From an uncultured Planctomycetia bacterium (GTDB lineage: Bacteria; Planctomycetota; Phycisphaerae; Phycisphaerales; SM1A02), in the NCBI GenBank assembly GCA_937871505.1, contig CALMPF010000068.1, positions 1 through 64,000 on the forward strand: DNA of 64,000 nucleotides, in the 5' to 3' direction. Positions 51,956 through 59,940 of the stretch are shown here, in pieces. Position numbers and translations under genes: made by a program. Below the pieces are notes generated by a model. It was not told where the DNA came from, searched no databases, and saw only the letters and a list, made by a program, of their open reading frames with translations. The first letter of the stretch is position 1, and each line of letters opens with the position of its first letter.

Positions 51956-53347
51956 ATGCGCGCCGAGGCCATCCCGGTGCTTCCAGGCCTCGCGGGCGCG
52001 GCTCCGGGCCAGACCGCGAGCCCGAGCTCCGGTCAGGGTCCGCTCCGCGGTCCGCTCCGGGAGCGGGCCATTCCTGATGACTGCTTCGTCGGCCCCGCTC
52101 CGGCAGCCACGCGCGGCTCGCCGTGGCGGCGGCTGGTCGCGAGCCATGCCGTTGCGCTGGCCGGGGTGCTTCCCGCCCTCGCCGTCGGCCTCTCGGTCTC
52201 GTTCGGGCTGGATCCGTCGCGCTGGACATCCGGGCAGTGGATCAACATCCTCGCCTTCGTCGGCGCGTATCTGGCGGCCTGGCTCGTCGCTCGGCGCTCC
52301 TCGATGCTGACGGCGTCGAGCAGCATCGCCGCGACCTCGATGGCGGCGGCGGGCGTGCTGGTGATGGCCGGGTTCTTCGCGACGCGCAGCTACTACTCCC
52401 TCTCGTTCCTGGGCGTCGCCTTCGCGATCGGATCGACGTGGATGGTGGTGCTCTGGCACGCATCCCAGCGCTTCGCGATGCCGACGCTCGCCGTCGTGCC
52501 GGGGGGGCACGTCGACATTCTCGACGGGCTTCCCGGCATCCGGCTGCTCCCGCTTCGCCGTCCGCCGACGCGGACGCTTCCCGTCGACGGCATCGTCGTC
52601 GATCGCCACGCGCCCCATGCGGCGGAGTGGCATCGGTTCGTGATCGACCGCGGCATCGAGGGAACGCCGATTCACCACTGCGCCGATGTCTACGAGCGCT
52701 TCGCGCAGAAGGTCTCGATCGTCCACCTCCGGGAGAACGATCTCGACCAGCCGGTGCCGCCCCCGTACGCCGCGTTCAAGCGCGTCGTCGACGTGATCGG
52801 CGCCGTGATCGGTCTCGTGGCGGCGGCGCCCGTGCTTCTGCTGGCCGCATGGCTCATCCGCCGCGAGGACCGGGGTCCGGCGCTCTTCGCCCAGGAGCGC
52901 GTCGGGCATCGGGGGGAGCGCTTCATGATGCTCAAGCTCCGGTCGATGCGTCCCGACGCAGAGGCGGACGGACCGCGCCTCGCGGTCGAGGACGACGCCC
53001 GCGCGACGCGCATCGGCGCCGTCCTTCGCCGCTGGCGCATTGACGAGCTGCCGCAGCTCTGGAACGTGCTCCGGGGCGAGATGAGCCTCGTCGGGCCGCG
53101 CCCGGAGCAGGTCGCGTTCGTGCGGCGGTTCGAGGAGGAGCTTCCCTTCTATGCGGCGAGGCACGCCGTCAAGCCGGGGATCACGGGCTGGGCGCAGGTG
53201 CGCGCCGGCTACGCAGGCGACCTGCCGGAGACGCAGCAGAAGCTGGTCCACGATCTCTACTACGTCCGGAACATGTCGCCCTGGCTCGATGCCTACATCG
53301 TGGGGCGGACGGCGTGGATCGTGCTCAGCGGGTTCGGCGCGAGGTAG
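51956..53347 (+). CDS. Polyprenyl-phosphate glycosylphosphotransferase (bacterial sugar transferase)
   Basis: 463 residues from ATG at 51956, with GGAAGGA about 11 bases upstream. Four N-terminal membrane helices (AGVLPALAVGLSVSFGL, WINILAFVGAYLAAWLV and two more) precede a variable cytoplasmic part. The C-terminal transferase domain has AFKRVVDVIGAVIGLVAAAP, GPALFAQERVGHRGERFMML, LRRWRIDELPQLWNVLRGEM and SLVGPRPEQVAFVRRFEEEL, then PGITGWAQVRAGYAGD. Such enzymes put the first sugar phosphate on a lipid carrier for exopolysaccharide synthesis. It is divergent from eboD and 48 bp before the adenosyltransferase. Confidence 0.93.
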   Translation: MRAEAIPVLPGLAGAAPGQTASPSSGQGPLRGPLRERAIPDDCFVGPAPAATRGSPWRRLVASHAVALAGVLPALAVGLSVSFGLDPSRWTSGQWINILAFVGAYLAAWLVARRSSMLTASSSIAATSMAAAGVLVMAGFFATRSYYSLSFLGVAFAIGSTWMVVLWHASQRFAMPTLAVVPGGHVDILDGLPGIRLLPLRRPPTRTLPVDGIVVDRHAPHAAEWHRFVIDRGIEGTPIHHCADVYERFAQKVSIVHLRENDLDQPVPPPYAAFKRVVDVIGAVIGLVAAAPVLLLAAWLIRREDRGPALFAQERVGHRGERFMMLKLRSMRPDAEADGPRLAVEDDARATRIGAVLRRWRIDELPQLWNVLRGEMSLVGPRPEQVAFVRRFEEELPFYAARHAVKPGITGWAQVRAGYAGDLPETQQKLVHDLYYVRNMSPWLDAYIVGRTAWIVLSGFGAR

Positions 53348-53395
53348 CGGCGCGCCGCGCGCATCACGTCGCGCCGGCCGGTCATACGCTGCGCC

Positions 53396-53989
53396 GTGAA
53401 GCTCTACACCCGAACCGGCGACGACGGCACCACGGGGCTCTTCTCGGGCGCCCGCGTGAGCAAGGATCATCCGCGCATCGAGGCCTACGGCACCGTCGAC
53501 GAGCTCAACTCGAGCCTCGGACTGGCGATCGCCGCGTGCGATCCGGGGCGGGCCTTCGAGTCTCGCCTGGCGGAGATCCTCGGCGAGATCCAGTCGCGGC
53601 TCTTCGACATCGGCGCCGACCTCGCCACGCCGGAGGGCAGCGCGAACGAGTCCCGGATCGTCCGCATCGACGACGATCATGTCGCCGAGAGCGAGCGCTG
53701 GATCGACGAGGTCGACGGCGGCAATCTCCCGATGCGGCACTTCGTGATGCCCGGCGGCACCGAGCTCGCGGCCCGGCTCCATCTCGCGCGGACCATCTGC
53801 CGCCGCGCGGAGCGCCTGGTGGTCTCGCTGAGCCACGTCGAGCCGGTCGGGACCGCATCGATCCGCTACCTCAACCGCGTCAGCGACCTGCTCTTCGCCT
53901 GTGCGCGGCGGGCGAACCGCGAGGCCGGGGTGGCCGATCTGCCGTGGAAGCCATCGGCCGGCGGCGCTCGCGGAGCGCGCCCGGAGTGA
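53396..53989 (+). CDS. ATP:cob(I)alamin adenosyltransferase (PduO type)
   Basis: 197 residues from GTG at 53396. The family signature opens MKLYTRTGDDGTTGLFSGAR then EAYGTVDELNSSLGLAIAAC. LFDIGADLATPEG and MRHFVMPGGTELAARLHLAR are present, followed by TICRRAERLVVSL and IRYLNRVSDLLFACARRANR. The trimeric helix bundle transfers the adenosyl group from ATP to cob(I)alamin, making coenzyme B12. No cobalamin riboswitch was seen upstream and no other B12 gene is near. It may share a transcript with the sugar transferase. Confidence 0.94.
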   Translation: MKLYTRTGDDGTTGLFSGARVSKDHPRIEAYGTVDELNSSLGLAIAACDPGRAFESRLAEILGEIQSRLFDIGADLATPEGSANESRIVRIDDDHVAESERWIDEVDGGNLPMRHFVMPGGTELAARLHLARTICRRAERLVVSLSHVEPVGTASIRYLNRVSDLLFACARRANREAGVADLPWKPSAGGARGARPE

Positions 53990-54002
53990 GATCGCGCGCT
54001 CC

Positions 54003-54037
54003 GCGCGCCGCGGGCGACTCAGTCCCGGGCGGCGCGC
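54003..54037. terminator. Hairpin between convergent genes
   Basis: GCGCGCCGC (54003-54011) and GCGGCGCGC (54029-54037) form a 9-bp stem with a 17-base loop, extended by a GGG/CCC pairing inside. It lies between the stop codons of the adenosyltransferase and the TPR-peptidase gene and could end transcription from both. No T-run. Confidence 0.45.
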
Positions 54038-54056
54038 CCGCCCCGCACGCTCGGCG

Positions 54057-56867
54057 TCAGCGTTCCGCCGCTTCCATCCGCGCCAGGGCCTCGAGGCGCC
54101 GACGGTGGATCTCCCGGTCCGGCTCGAGGATCGCCAGCGCCTCGAGATGCAGCCGCGCGAGATCGAGCCGGTCGGACTCGATCGCGATCGCCGCCGCCAG
54201 CTCGCGCCGCCCGGGCTCGTAGCCGTCGATCCGAACGGCCTTGGTCGCCGCGTCGAGCGCCGCTTCAAGGCGTCCCGCGTCGCGCTGGATCCGCGCAAGC
54301 TCCAGCGCGTATGCGGCCGAGTGGACCTCGAAGGCATCGAGGATCCGCAGGTGCTCGAGAGCGCGGTCGTCCTCGCCGCGTTCGAGGAAGTGCCGCGCGA
54401 GGACGCGGTGCGGGTACGGATCGGCCGGCCGCAGCCGGATGAACCGGCGGAGCAGCGCCTCGTGCTCCGCATCGAGCGCGGTCCCCGCAGCATCGAGCCG
54501 GCGCAGGCGGAGCTCGATCAGGTCGGGATGATCGGGGAACTCCCGCAGCCACGCGGCGAGCGTCGCGTCGTCGATGTCGACCGGCGGCTTCGACTCGGGC
54601 GGCCAGAGCGCCGATGCGTCCGCGTCGCGCCGCGCCTGCTCGGGCGTCGGGCCGTCGGGAGCGATGCGCACGCCGCCCGCAGCCTCCGCGAGCGCGTCGA
54701 CGACGCGCTGGGCCCGGGCCCGGCGCATCGCCTCCATCGCGCGGAGCACGGTCTCGTCCTGCGAGCGCAGGCGGTCGAGGAGCGTCTCCATCGAGGGCTC
54801 CGGCGCGAGCCCCCACGCGCGGACCTGATCACCGGCCCAGACGAGAAAGTCGCGGTGGAACTCCTCCCGGGAGATCCCGAGGGCCTGCGGCATCGCTTCG
54901 GCCTCGCGCACGCCGTCGAAGTAGCGCTCGATCAGCCGCACGAGGGCGCCCTCGCCGAAGCGCTCATCGATGTACTCGACCATCCAGGCCCCTTGGGCGT
55001 AGGCGAGGCTGCGGTCCTGCGGTCGGCGCGGTCGGGTGAACGCCCAGTTGATCGAGTCGAGGTCGAAGAGCGTTCCCGCCGTCCACTCGCGCGCGAGCAT
55101 GCTGCAGGTCTCGAAGCGGCGCGGAGCGGTCTCGATGCTGACGGCGGCGGCCTCGGTGAGCCAGTGCGGGATCCGGTTGCGCGTCTGGCTGAGGGTGATG
55201 GTGTGCGCGTACTCGTGCCGGAGCACCTGGAGCCAGTCGTAGGGACCGCGGTGCAGGTGCGGCGGTCCCTCGCGCGGCGTCTCCAGCGCGATGACCGGTC
55301 CGGTGCACGCGGCGATGGTGTGCACGGAGGGCATTCCCGTGATCCGCACCGCGAAGAAGCGGTGATCCGGCATCAGTTCGATGATCGTCTTGCGCTCAGG
55401 GGTGTGGGCGAAGCGCTCGACGAGATCCGCGTGCATCTCGTCCAGGGCCTCCGGCATCAGCGCCGCCACGACCGCGTCCTTGCCGGGTCTGTAGCGGATC
55501 CTGAAGTGCTCCGACTCCAGCTCGGTGAACTCCTCGAGCTGGCGCAGCAGCTCGAGCGAGTTCACCGCGCGGCGGTTGAACGGATCGAACGCGAGCACCG
55601 ACTCGAGGGCATATCGCGCCCGGCTGTCGCGGCCGGACTGCATCTCCAGCAGTCCGAGCTCGATCTGCGGGGCGGCCCAGCGCGGCCGGCGGCGGATCGC
55701 CTCGGCGAGGATCTCCGCCGCGGCCTCGTACTGGCGCTGGAGGCTCAGATGGCGCCCGACGAGGGCGTGCGCCTCGGCGCTCCCGGGGGAGAGTCGATCG
55801 TGCAGCGCGAGGACCTCGGCCGTCGCCTCCTCGTCGAAGGCGAGCGCGTGCGCAGCCGCCTCCATCGCGATCGCAGGCCGCATCAGCGGGTAGCGCCGAC
55901 GGACCGGGGCCAGCAGCCGCAGCGCGTCCTCGGGGTCGTCCTGGATGATCCGCATCTCCGCGGCGAGCAGCGCCGCGAGGGGATGCCCAGGGGCGACGCG
56001 CCGGATCGCGGCGACGGCGCGCTCGACGCCGTCGAAGTCGAAGACCTGAAGCCCCGCGCGACCGAGGAGATGCCACGCCTCGGTCGCGCGGGGGTTGAGC
56101 TCCAGCGCGGTGTGCAGCGCCGCCACGCCCTCGCGCAGGTTCTCCTTCTCCAGCAGCACCGAGCCCTCCGCGACCAGCGCGGGCCAGTACAGCCGGTCGA
56201 GATCCTGATGGGCCCTGCCGAGGAGGGTCACCATCGTCTGGAAGTCGCGCGCAGGCTGGCCCTGCACGCGGGCGCGGAGCTTGAGGGCGCGGATTCCATC
56301 CACGAGATCCGGGGCCGAGTCGATCGAGCGGCGCGAGAGCAGCGCCACCGGAGCGCTCACTTCGGCATCGGCCTCGTCGAGCCTTCCGAGCATCTCCAGC
56401 GCCTCGGCCCGCTGCCGGGCGGCGCGGACTCCGTCGATGCCGTCGAGCAGCGCCAGCGCCGCCTCCGCGTCGCCCGCGAGGAGCCGCGACTCTGCGCGGA
56501 GCGTCGGCGATGCCGCTTCGTCCTCGAAGACCGGGTGATCGAGATCGAAGCGAAGGAGCGCCGCGGCCGCGATCCGGTCCGGCGCGTCGAGGTCGCGTTC
56601 GTCCCAGACGCCGTGGAAGACGCGGAGGTCCTTGCGCTCGTCCTCGCGAAGCCACTCCGCCGCCACCGCCCGCGCCGCAGCCTCGCGCAGCGCAAAGGCG
56701 GCCGGAATCATCGGTCGCGACGGGGACTGCGCCACGGCGCTCGACGGCAGCGGCGCCGTCAGCGCGAGTGCGCAGCCGAAGAGCCATGCGTGCCGCCGCC
56801 GTGCGATCCTCGGGAGCCCGGGCGGCGCCGGAGCGCTCCTGCCGGAGTCGACGTCAGAGAGGGACAT
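54057..56867 (-). CDS. Secreted TPR-rich gluzincin-type metallopeptidase
   Basis: 936 residues with a signal peptide (HAWLFGCALALTAPLPSSAVAQ). Residues 80-480 and 780-930 contain many 34-residue TPR units (ALLRFDLDHPVFEDE; GVAALHTALELNPRATEAWHL; ILAEAIRRRPRWAAPQIELG). Between them, near residue 550, is the zinc motif HEYAHTITL (HExxH). It is followed by IPHWLTEAAAVSIE with the distant Glu, and ARAWMVEYIDERFG-like segments. This is the DUF1570/collagenase-like arrangement seen in planctomycete secreted peptidases. Zinc ligands are complete. Substrate unknown. Divergent from the aminotransferase gene. Confidence 0.85.
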   Translation of the reverse strand: MSLSDVDSGRSAPAPPGLPRIARRRHAWLFGCALALTAPLPSSAVAQSPSRPMIPAAFALREAAARAVAAEWLREDERKDLRVFHGVWDERDLDAPDRIAAAALLRFDLDHPVFEDEAASPTLRAESRLLAGDAEAALALLDGIDGVRAARQRAEALEMLGRLDEADAEVSAPVALLSRRSIDSAPDLVDGIRALKLRARVQGQPARDFQTMVTLLGRAHQDLDRLYWPALVAEGSVLLEKENLREGVAALHTALELNPRATEAWHLLGRAGLQVFDFDGVERAVAAIRRVAPGHPLAALLAAEMRIIQDDPEDALRLLAPVRRRYPLMRPAIAMEAAAHALAFDEEATAEVLALHDRLSPGSAEAHALVGRHLSLQRQYEAAAEILAEAIRRRPRWAAPQIELGLLEMQSGRDSRARYALESVLAFDPFNRRAVNSLELLRQLEEFTELESEHFRIRYRPGKDAVVAALMPEALDEMHADLVERFAHTPERKTIIELMPDHRFFAVRITGMPSVHTIAACTGPVIALETPREGPPHLHRGPYDWLQVLRHEYAHTITLSQTRNRIPHWLTEAAAVSIETAPRRFETCSMLAREWTAGTLFDLDSINWAFTRPRRPQDRSLAYAQGAWMVEYIDERFGEGALVRLIERYFDGVREAEAMPQALGISREEFHRDFLVWAGDQVRAWGLAPEPSMETLLDRLRSQDETVLRAMEAMRRARAQRVVDALAEAAGGVRIAPDGPTPEQARRDADASALWPPESKPPVDIDDATLAAWLREFPDHPDLIELRLRRLDAAGTALDAEHEALLRRFIRLRPADPYPHRVLARHFLERGEDDRALEHLRILDAFEVHSAAYALELARIQRDAGRLEAALDAATKAVRIDGYEPGRRELAAAIAIESDRLDLARLHLEALAILEPDREIHRRRLEALARMEAAER

Positions 56868-56961
56868 CGCGGGAGGGTAGGAGTTGAGCGACTGCGGCCC
56901 GGCCGCTGCGGGCGACTCTCACGGCGCCGAGAGGCGGACCGCGCCGCGTACGCTCCGAGCG

Positions 56962-58224
56962 ATGGAGCCCCAGCGCACTTCGCTGCCCGGGCGCCGATCG
57001 GCCGAAGGCATCCGCGCCGGCGCGGCGCCCGAGGCCCCGACGGCGTCGGCCGTCGGCGCTGCCGAGCGCCCCTCGATCGCGGGGAGCGTCGATCTCTTCC
57101 CCGTCCTCGCGGGCGACGCGCACCTGAATCACGCCGGCGTGGCGCCGCTGCCTGCGCCGGTCGCCGCTGCGATGCGGCGGGTCGTCGATGCGTGGTCGAC
57201 CGATGGCCCGCAGCCCTGGGGATACGTCGCCATCGATCGGCTCCGTCGGCTCGCGGCGGAGCTTCTCGGCGTCGCGAGCGACGAAGTCGCCATCGTGCCC
57301 AACACCTCGACGGGCCTTGCGATCGTCGCCGCAGGCCTCGCACTCGGCGCAGGCGACGTCGTGGTCACCACCGGGGTGGAGTTTCCGGCCAATCGCTATG
57401 CGTGGGAGCACCGGATTCAGGATGGCCTCGCGCTGACGATCGTGCCTCCCGGTCCGGATGGTCTCTTCGTCGACGATGACGCCGTCGTCGAAGCGATGCG
57501 CCGCGACTTTCCGGGGCGCCGCACGCGGCTCCTGGCGATCAGCCACGTGCAGTTCGCCAGCGGCCAGCGCCACGACATCGCCCGGCTCGCCGCCGCGGCC
57601 CACGAGCTCGGCGGGCTCATCTGCCTCGACGCGATCCAGTCCATCGGCGCCATCGACGTGCGCTGCGGCGCGTGGGAGGTGGACTTCGCCGCTGCCGACG
57701 GTCACAAGTGGATGCTCGGGCCCGAGGGCACCGGCATCCTCGTCGTCCGGCGGGCGCACCTCGAACGCCTCCGGCCGCCGCTGGTCGGATGCATGAGCAC
57801 GGCGTCGCCGCTCGACTACGACCGCTACGACGCGCGGCTGCATCCGAGCGCACGGCGCTACGAGCCGGGCTGCCACTCGATCGTCGGCATCGCCGGACTC
57901 GCCGCGGCGCTCGAGCTTCTGCTCGGCGAGCGCATCGACCGGGTCGAGCCGCAGGTCCTCCGCCGCGCTGCGGAGATCGCCGAGGCTCTTCGCGGCGCCG
58001 GACACCGCGTGCTCTCGCGCGGACATGACGGCGACGGCGACCGCGGCAGCGGGATCGTCGCGGCAGCGCCGCGGGAGGGCGGACCGCCGGAGGCGCTGCT
58101 GGCGCGGCTGCGTTCGGCCGGCATCCACGGCGTCGTGCGCCGCGGGCTGCTGCGGCTCTCGCCGCACTTCTACAACACACTTGAGCAGGTCGAGCGCGTC
58201 CGCGAGGCCCTCGCGCGCGGATGA
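56962..58224 (+). CDS. Class V (cysteine-desulfurase-like) aminotransferase
   Basis: 420 residues from ATG at 56962; the first 40 are a Pro/Ala/Arg-rich extension. The PLP fold shows LNHAGVAPLPAPVAAAMRRV, IVPNTSTGLAIVAAGLALGA, ICLDAIQSIGAIDVRCGAWE and the lysine motif AADGHKWMLGPEGTGILVVR (PLP-binding Lys near residue 255). It resembles the SufS/CsdA-type and kynureninase-related group, but no conserved Cys loop is evident, so desulfurase activity is uncertain. No Fe-S assembly gene is nearby. Reads toward convergent sucB. Confidence 0.87.
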   Translation: MEPQRTSLPGRRSAEGIRAGAAPEAPTASAVGAAERPSIAGSVDLFPVLAGDAHLNHAGVAPLPAPVAAAMRRVVDAWSTDGPQPWGYVAIDRLRRLAAELLGVASDEVAIVPNTSTGLAIVAAGLALGAGDVVVTTGVEFPANRYAWEHRIQDGLALTIVPPGPDGLFVDDDAVVEAMRRDFPGRRTRLLAISHVQFASGQRHDIARLAAAAHELGGLICLDAIQSIGAIDVRCGAWEVDFAAADGHKWMLGPEGTGILVVRRAHLERLRPPLVGCMSTASPLDYDRYDARLHPSARRYEPGCHSIVGIAGLAAALELLLGERIDRVEPQVLRRAAEIAEALRGAGHRVLSRGHDGDGDRGSGIVAAAPREGGPPEALLARLRSAGIHGVVRRGLLRLSPHFYNTLEQVERVREALARG

Positions 58225-58353
58225 GCCGGCTTCCGGATGGTCGCGGATGGGCGCGGCCGCGGCGCACGCCGTCGCGCGCTCCGCTCCGGAATGCTCGAGC
58301 GAACAGGCGCGCCGGCCCCGGCACCGTGAGCGCAGGCGTCGCGGCTGACCGTC

Positions 58354-59664
58354 CTACAGGCCCAGCAGCAGCCGCTCCGGCCTCTCGACGCAGTTGCGCA
58401 CGTGCACGAGGAAGCCGACCGCCTCCGCGCCGTCGAGGATGCGGTGGTCGTAGCTCAGCGCCAGGTACATCATCGGCCGGAGGACGATCTGCCCCGGGTT
58501 CGCCGGGTCCTCGACGGGGCGCCTCTTGATCGAGTGCATCCCGAGGATCGCCGACTGCGGCGGGTTCAGGATCGGCGTCGACATGAGCGATCCATAGACG
58601 CCGCCGTTGCTGATCGTGAAGGTGCCCCCGGTCATCTCCTCGACCGCGAGCTTTCCGTCGCGGGCGCGGAGCGCAAGCTCCTTGATTCCCTGCTCGATCT
58701 GGGCGAACGAGCGCGACTCGGCGTTGCGGAGGACCGGCACGACGAGGCCCTTGTCGGTGCCGACCGCGACGGCGATGTCGGCATGGTCGTGGTACTCGAC
58801 CTCCTCCCCGACGATCGACGCGTTCGCCTTGGGGAAGGCGCGCAGCGCCGACGCGCAGGCGGCGACGAAGAAGCTCATGAAGCCCAGGCCGATGCCGTGC
58901 CGCTTCTCGAAGGCCTCCTTGTGCTCGGCGCGGAGGCGCATGACCTCGGTCATGTCCGCCTCGTTGAAGGTCGTCAGCATCGCCGCCGTGCGCTGCGCCT
59001 CGACGAGGCGCTCGGCGATGCGGAGGCGGAGCTTGGTCATCCGCTCGCGGCGGACGCCGCGGCTCGCGTGGACGGCACCCGGCACCGTCGCTGCGCCTCC
59101 GCCGGGGGCGGCGGATGACGGCAGCGACGCCGACCCCGCACTTCGCGCTGCGGCGTCCCCCGCAGGCTGCCGCGCGACGCTCTCGACGTCCTCGCGCGTG
59201 ATCCGTCCCGAGGGGCCCGTCCCCTGCACCGAGGCGAGGTCGACGCCGCGCTCCGCGGCGATCTTGCGGGCGACGGAAGTGGCCCGCGGCTCACCGGAAC
59301 CCGATGCCGCGGACGAAGGTGACCCGGAAGCCGTCGTCCCGGAAGCGGCGCCGGCGATCGCGGTGGCGGAGGCGGTCGTCGCCCCGCCGACCGCCGGGCC
59401 GGATGTCGCGGCCGCCGCCGGGCGCTTCGACGCCGTGTCGATCTCGCCGACCACGGCGCCGACGGGGAGGTCGCTTCCCGTGGCGGCCTTCACGCCCAGC
59501 CGACCGGCCGCCGGCGCGCGGAGCTCGAGCGTCGCCTTGTCCGACTCGATCTCGACGAGCAGTTCATCCTTCTCGACCCAGTCGCCATCCTGCTTGTGCC
59601 AGGTGCCGAGGCGGACCTCGGAGATCGACTCGCCGGGACTGGGGATTGTGAGTTGAGTGGACAT
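58354..59664 (-). CDS. sucB: 2-oxoglutarate dehydrogenase E2, dihydrolipoamide succinyltransferase
   Basis: 436 residues from ATG at 59664. The lipoyl domain ([20 protein letters not shown] then [12 protein letters not shown], lipoyl Lys near 43) is followed by a Ser/Ala/Gly linker. The E1/E3-binding domain is [20 protein letters not shown]. The catalytic domain has [28 protein letters not shown]-like helix and the active site [18 protein letters not shown] near residue 400. The enzyme passes succinyl groups to CoA. It lies 276 bp downstream of sucA on the same strand, so the two are probably co-expressed; no E3 gene is in the window. Confidence 0.95.
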   Translation of the reverse strand: MSTQLTIPSPGESISEVRLGTWHKQDGDWVEKDELLVEIESDKATLELRAPAAGRLGVKAATGSDLPVGAVVGEIDTASKRPAAAATSGPAVGGATTASATAIAGAASGTTASGSPSSAASGSGEPRATSVARKIAAERGVDLASVQGTGPSGRITREDVESVARQPAGDAAARSAGSASLPSSAAPGGGAATVPGAVHASRGVRRERMTKLRLRIAERLVEAQRTAAMLTTFNEADMTEVMRLRAEHKEAFEKRHGIGLGFMSFFVAACASALRAFPKANASIVGEEVEYHDHADIAVAVGTDKGLVVPVLRNAESRSFAQIEQGIKELALRARDGKLAVEEMTGGTFTISNGGVYGSLMSTPILNPPQSAILGMHSIKRRPVEDPANPGQIVLRPMMYLALSYDHRILDGAEAVGFLVHVRNCVERPERLLLGL

Positions 59665-59940
59665 GGAATCGCTGAGGAATCGGAACGGCGCCGGGTCGGG
59701 GCGCATCGAGGGAGCGGGATCGGGGCCAGTCGGCGCCCAGCGGTGGAGTCGGCTGCGAGGTCAGGGCGGGGCCGGCCGCGGGGCCAGTTCGAGAGCCGAT
59801 CCGAAAGCCAGTCCGAGCGCCGGTTGCAGGGCGTCTCGTTCACGCCGGCGCTCCGGGTCAGACCGGCGTGAGAGGGTACACGCCGCGCGTTGGCGGTCGC
59901 GCCGTTGCCGCACCGCGCATCCGGCGAAGGGCTTCGACCG

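Noticed and set aside
53348-53395. Cobalamin riboswitch before the adenosyltransferase
   Set aside because: Only 48 bp separate it from the preceding gene and no B12-box sequence is present.
53901-57479. 1192-codon plus-strand open frame
   Set aside because: Antisense to the TPR-metallopeptidase and out of frame with the aminotransferase start; no recognisable domain.
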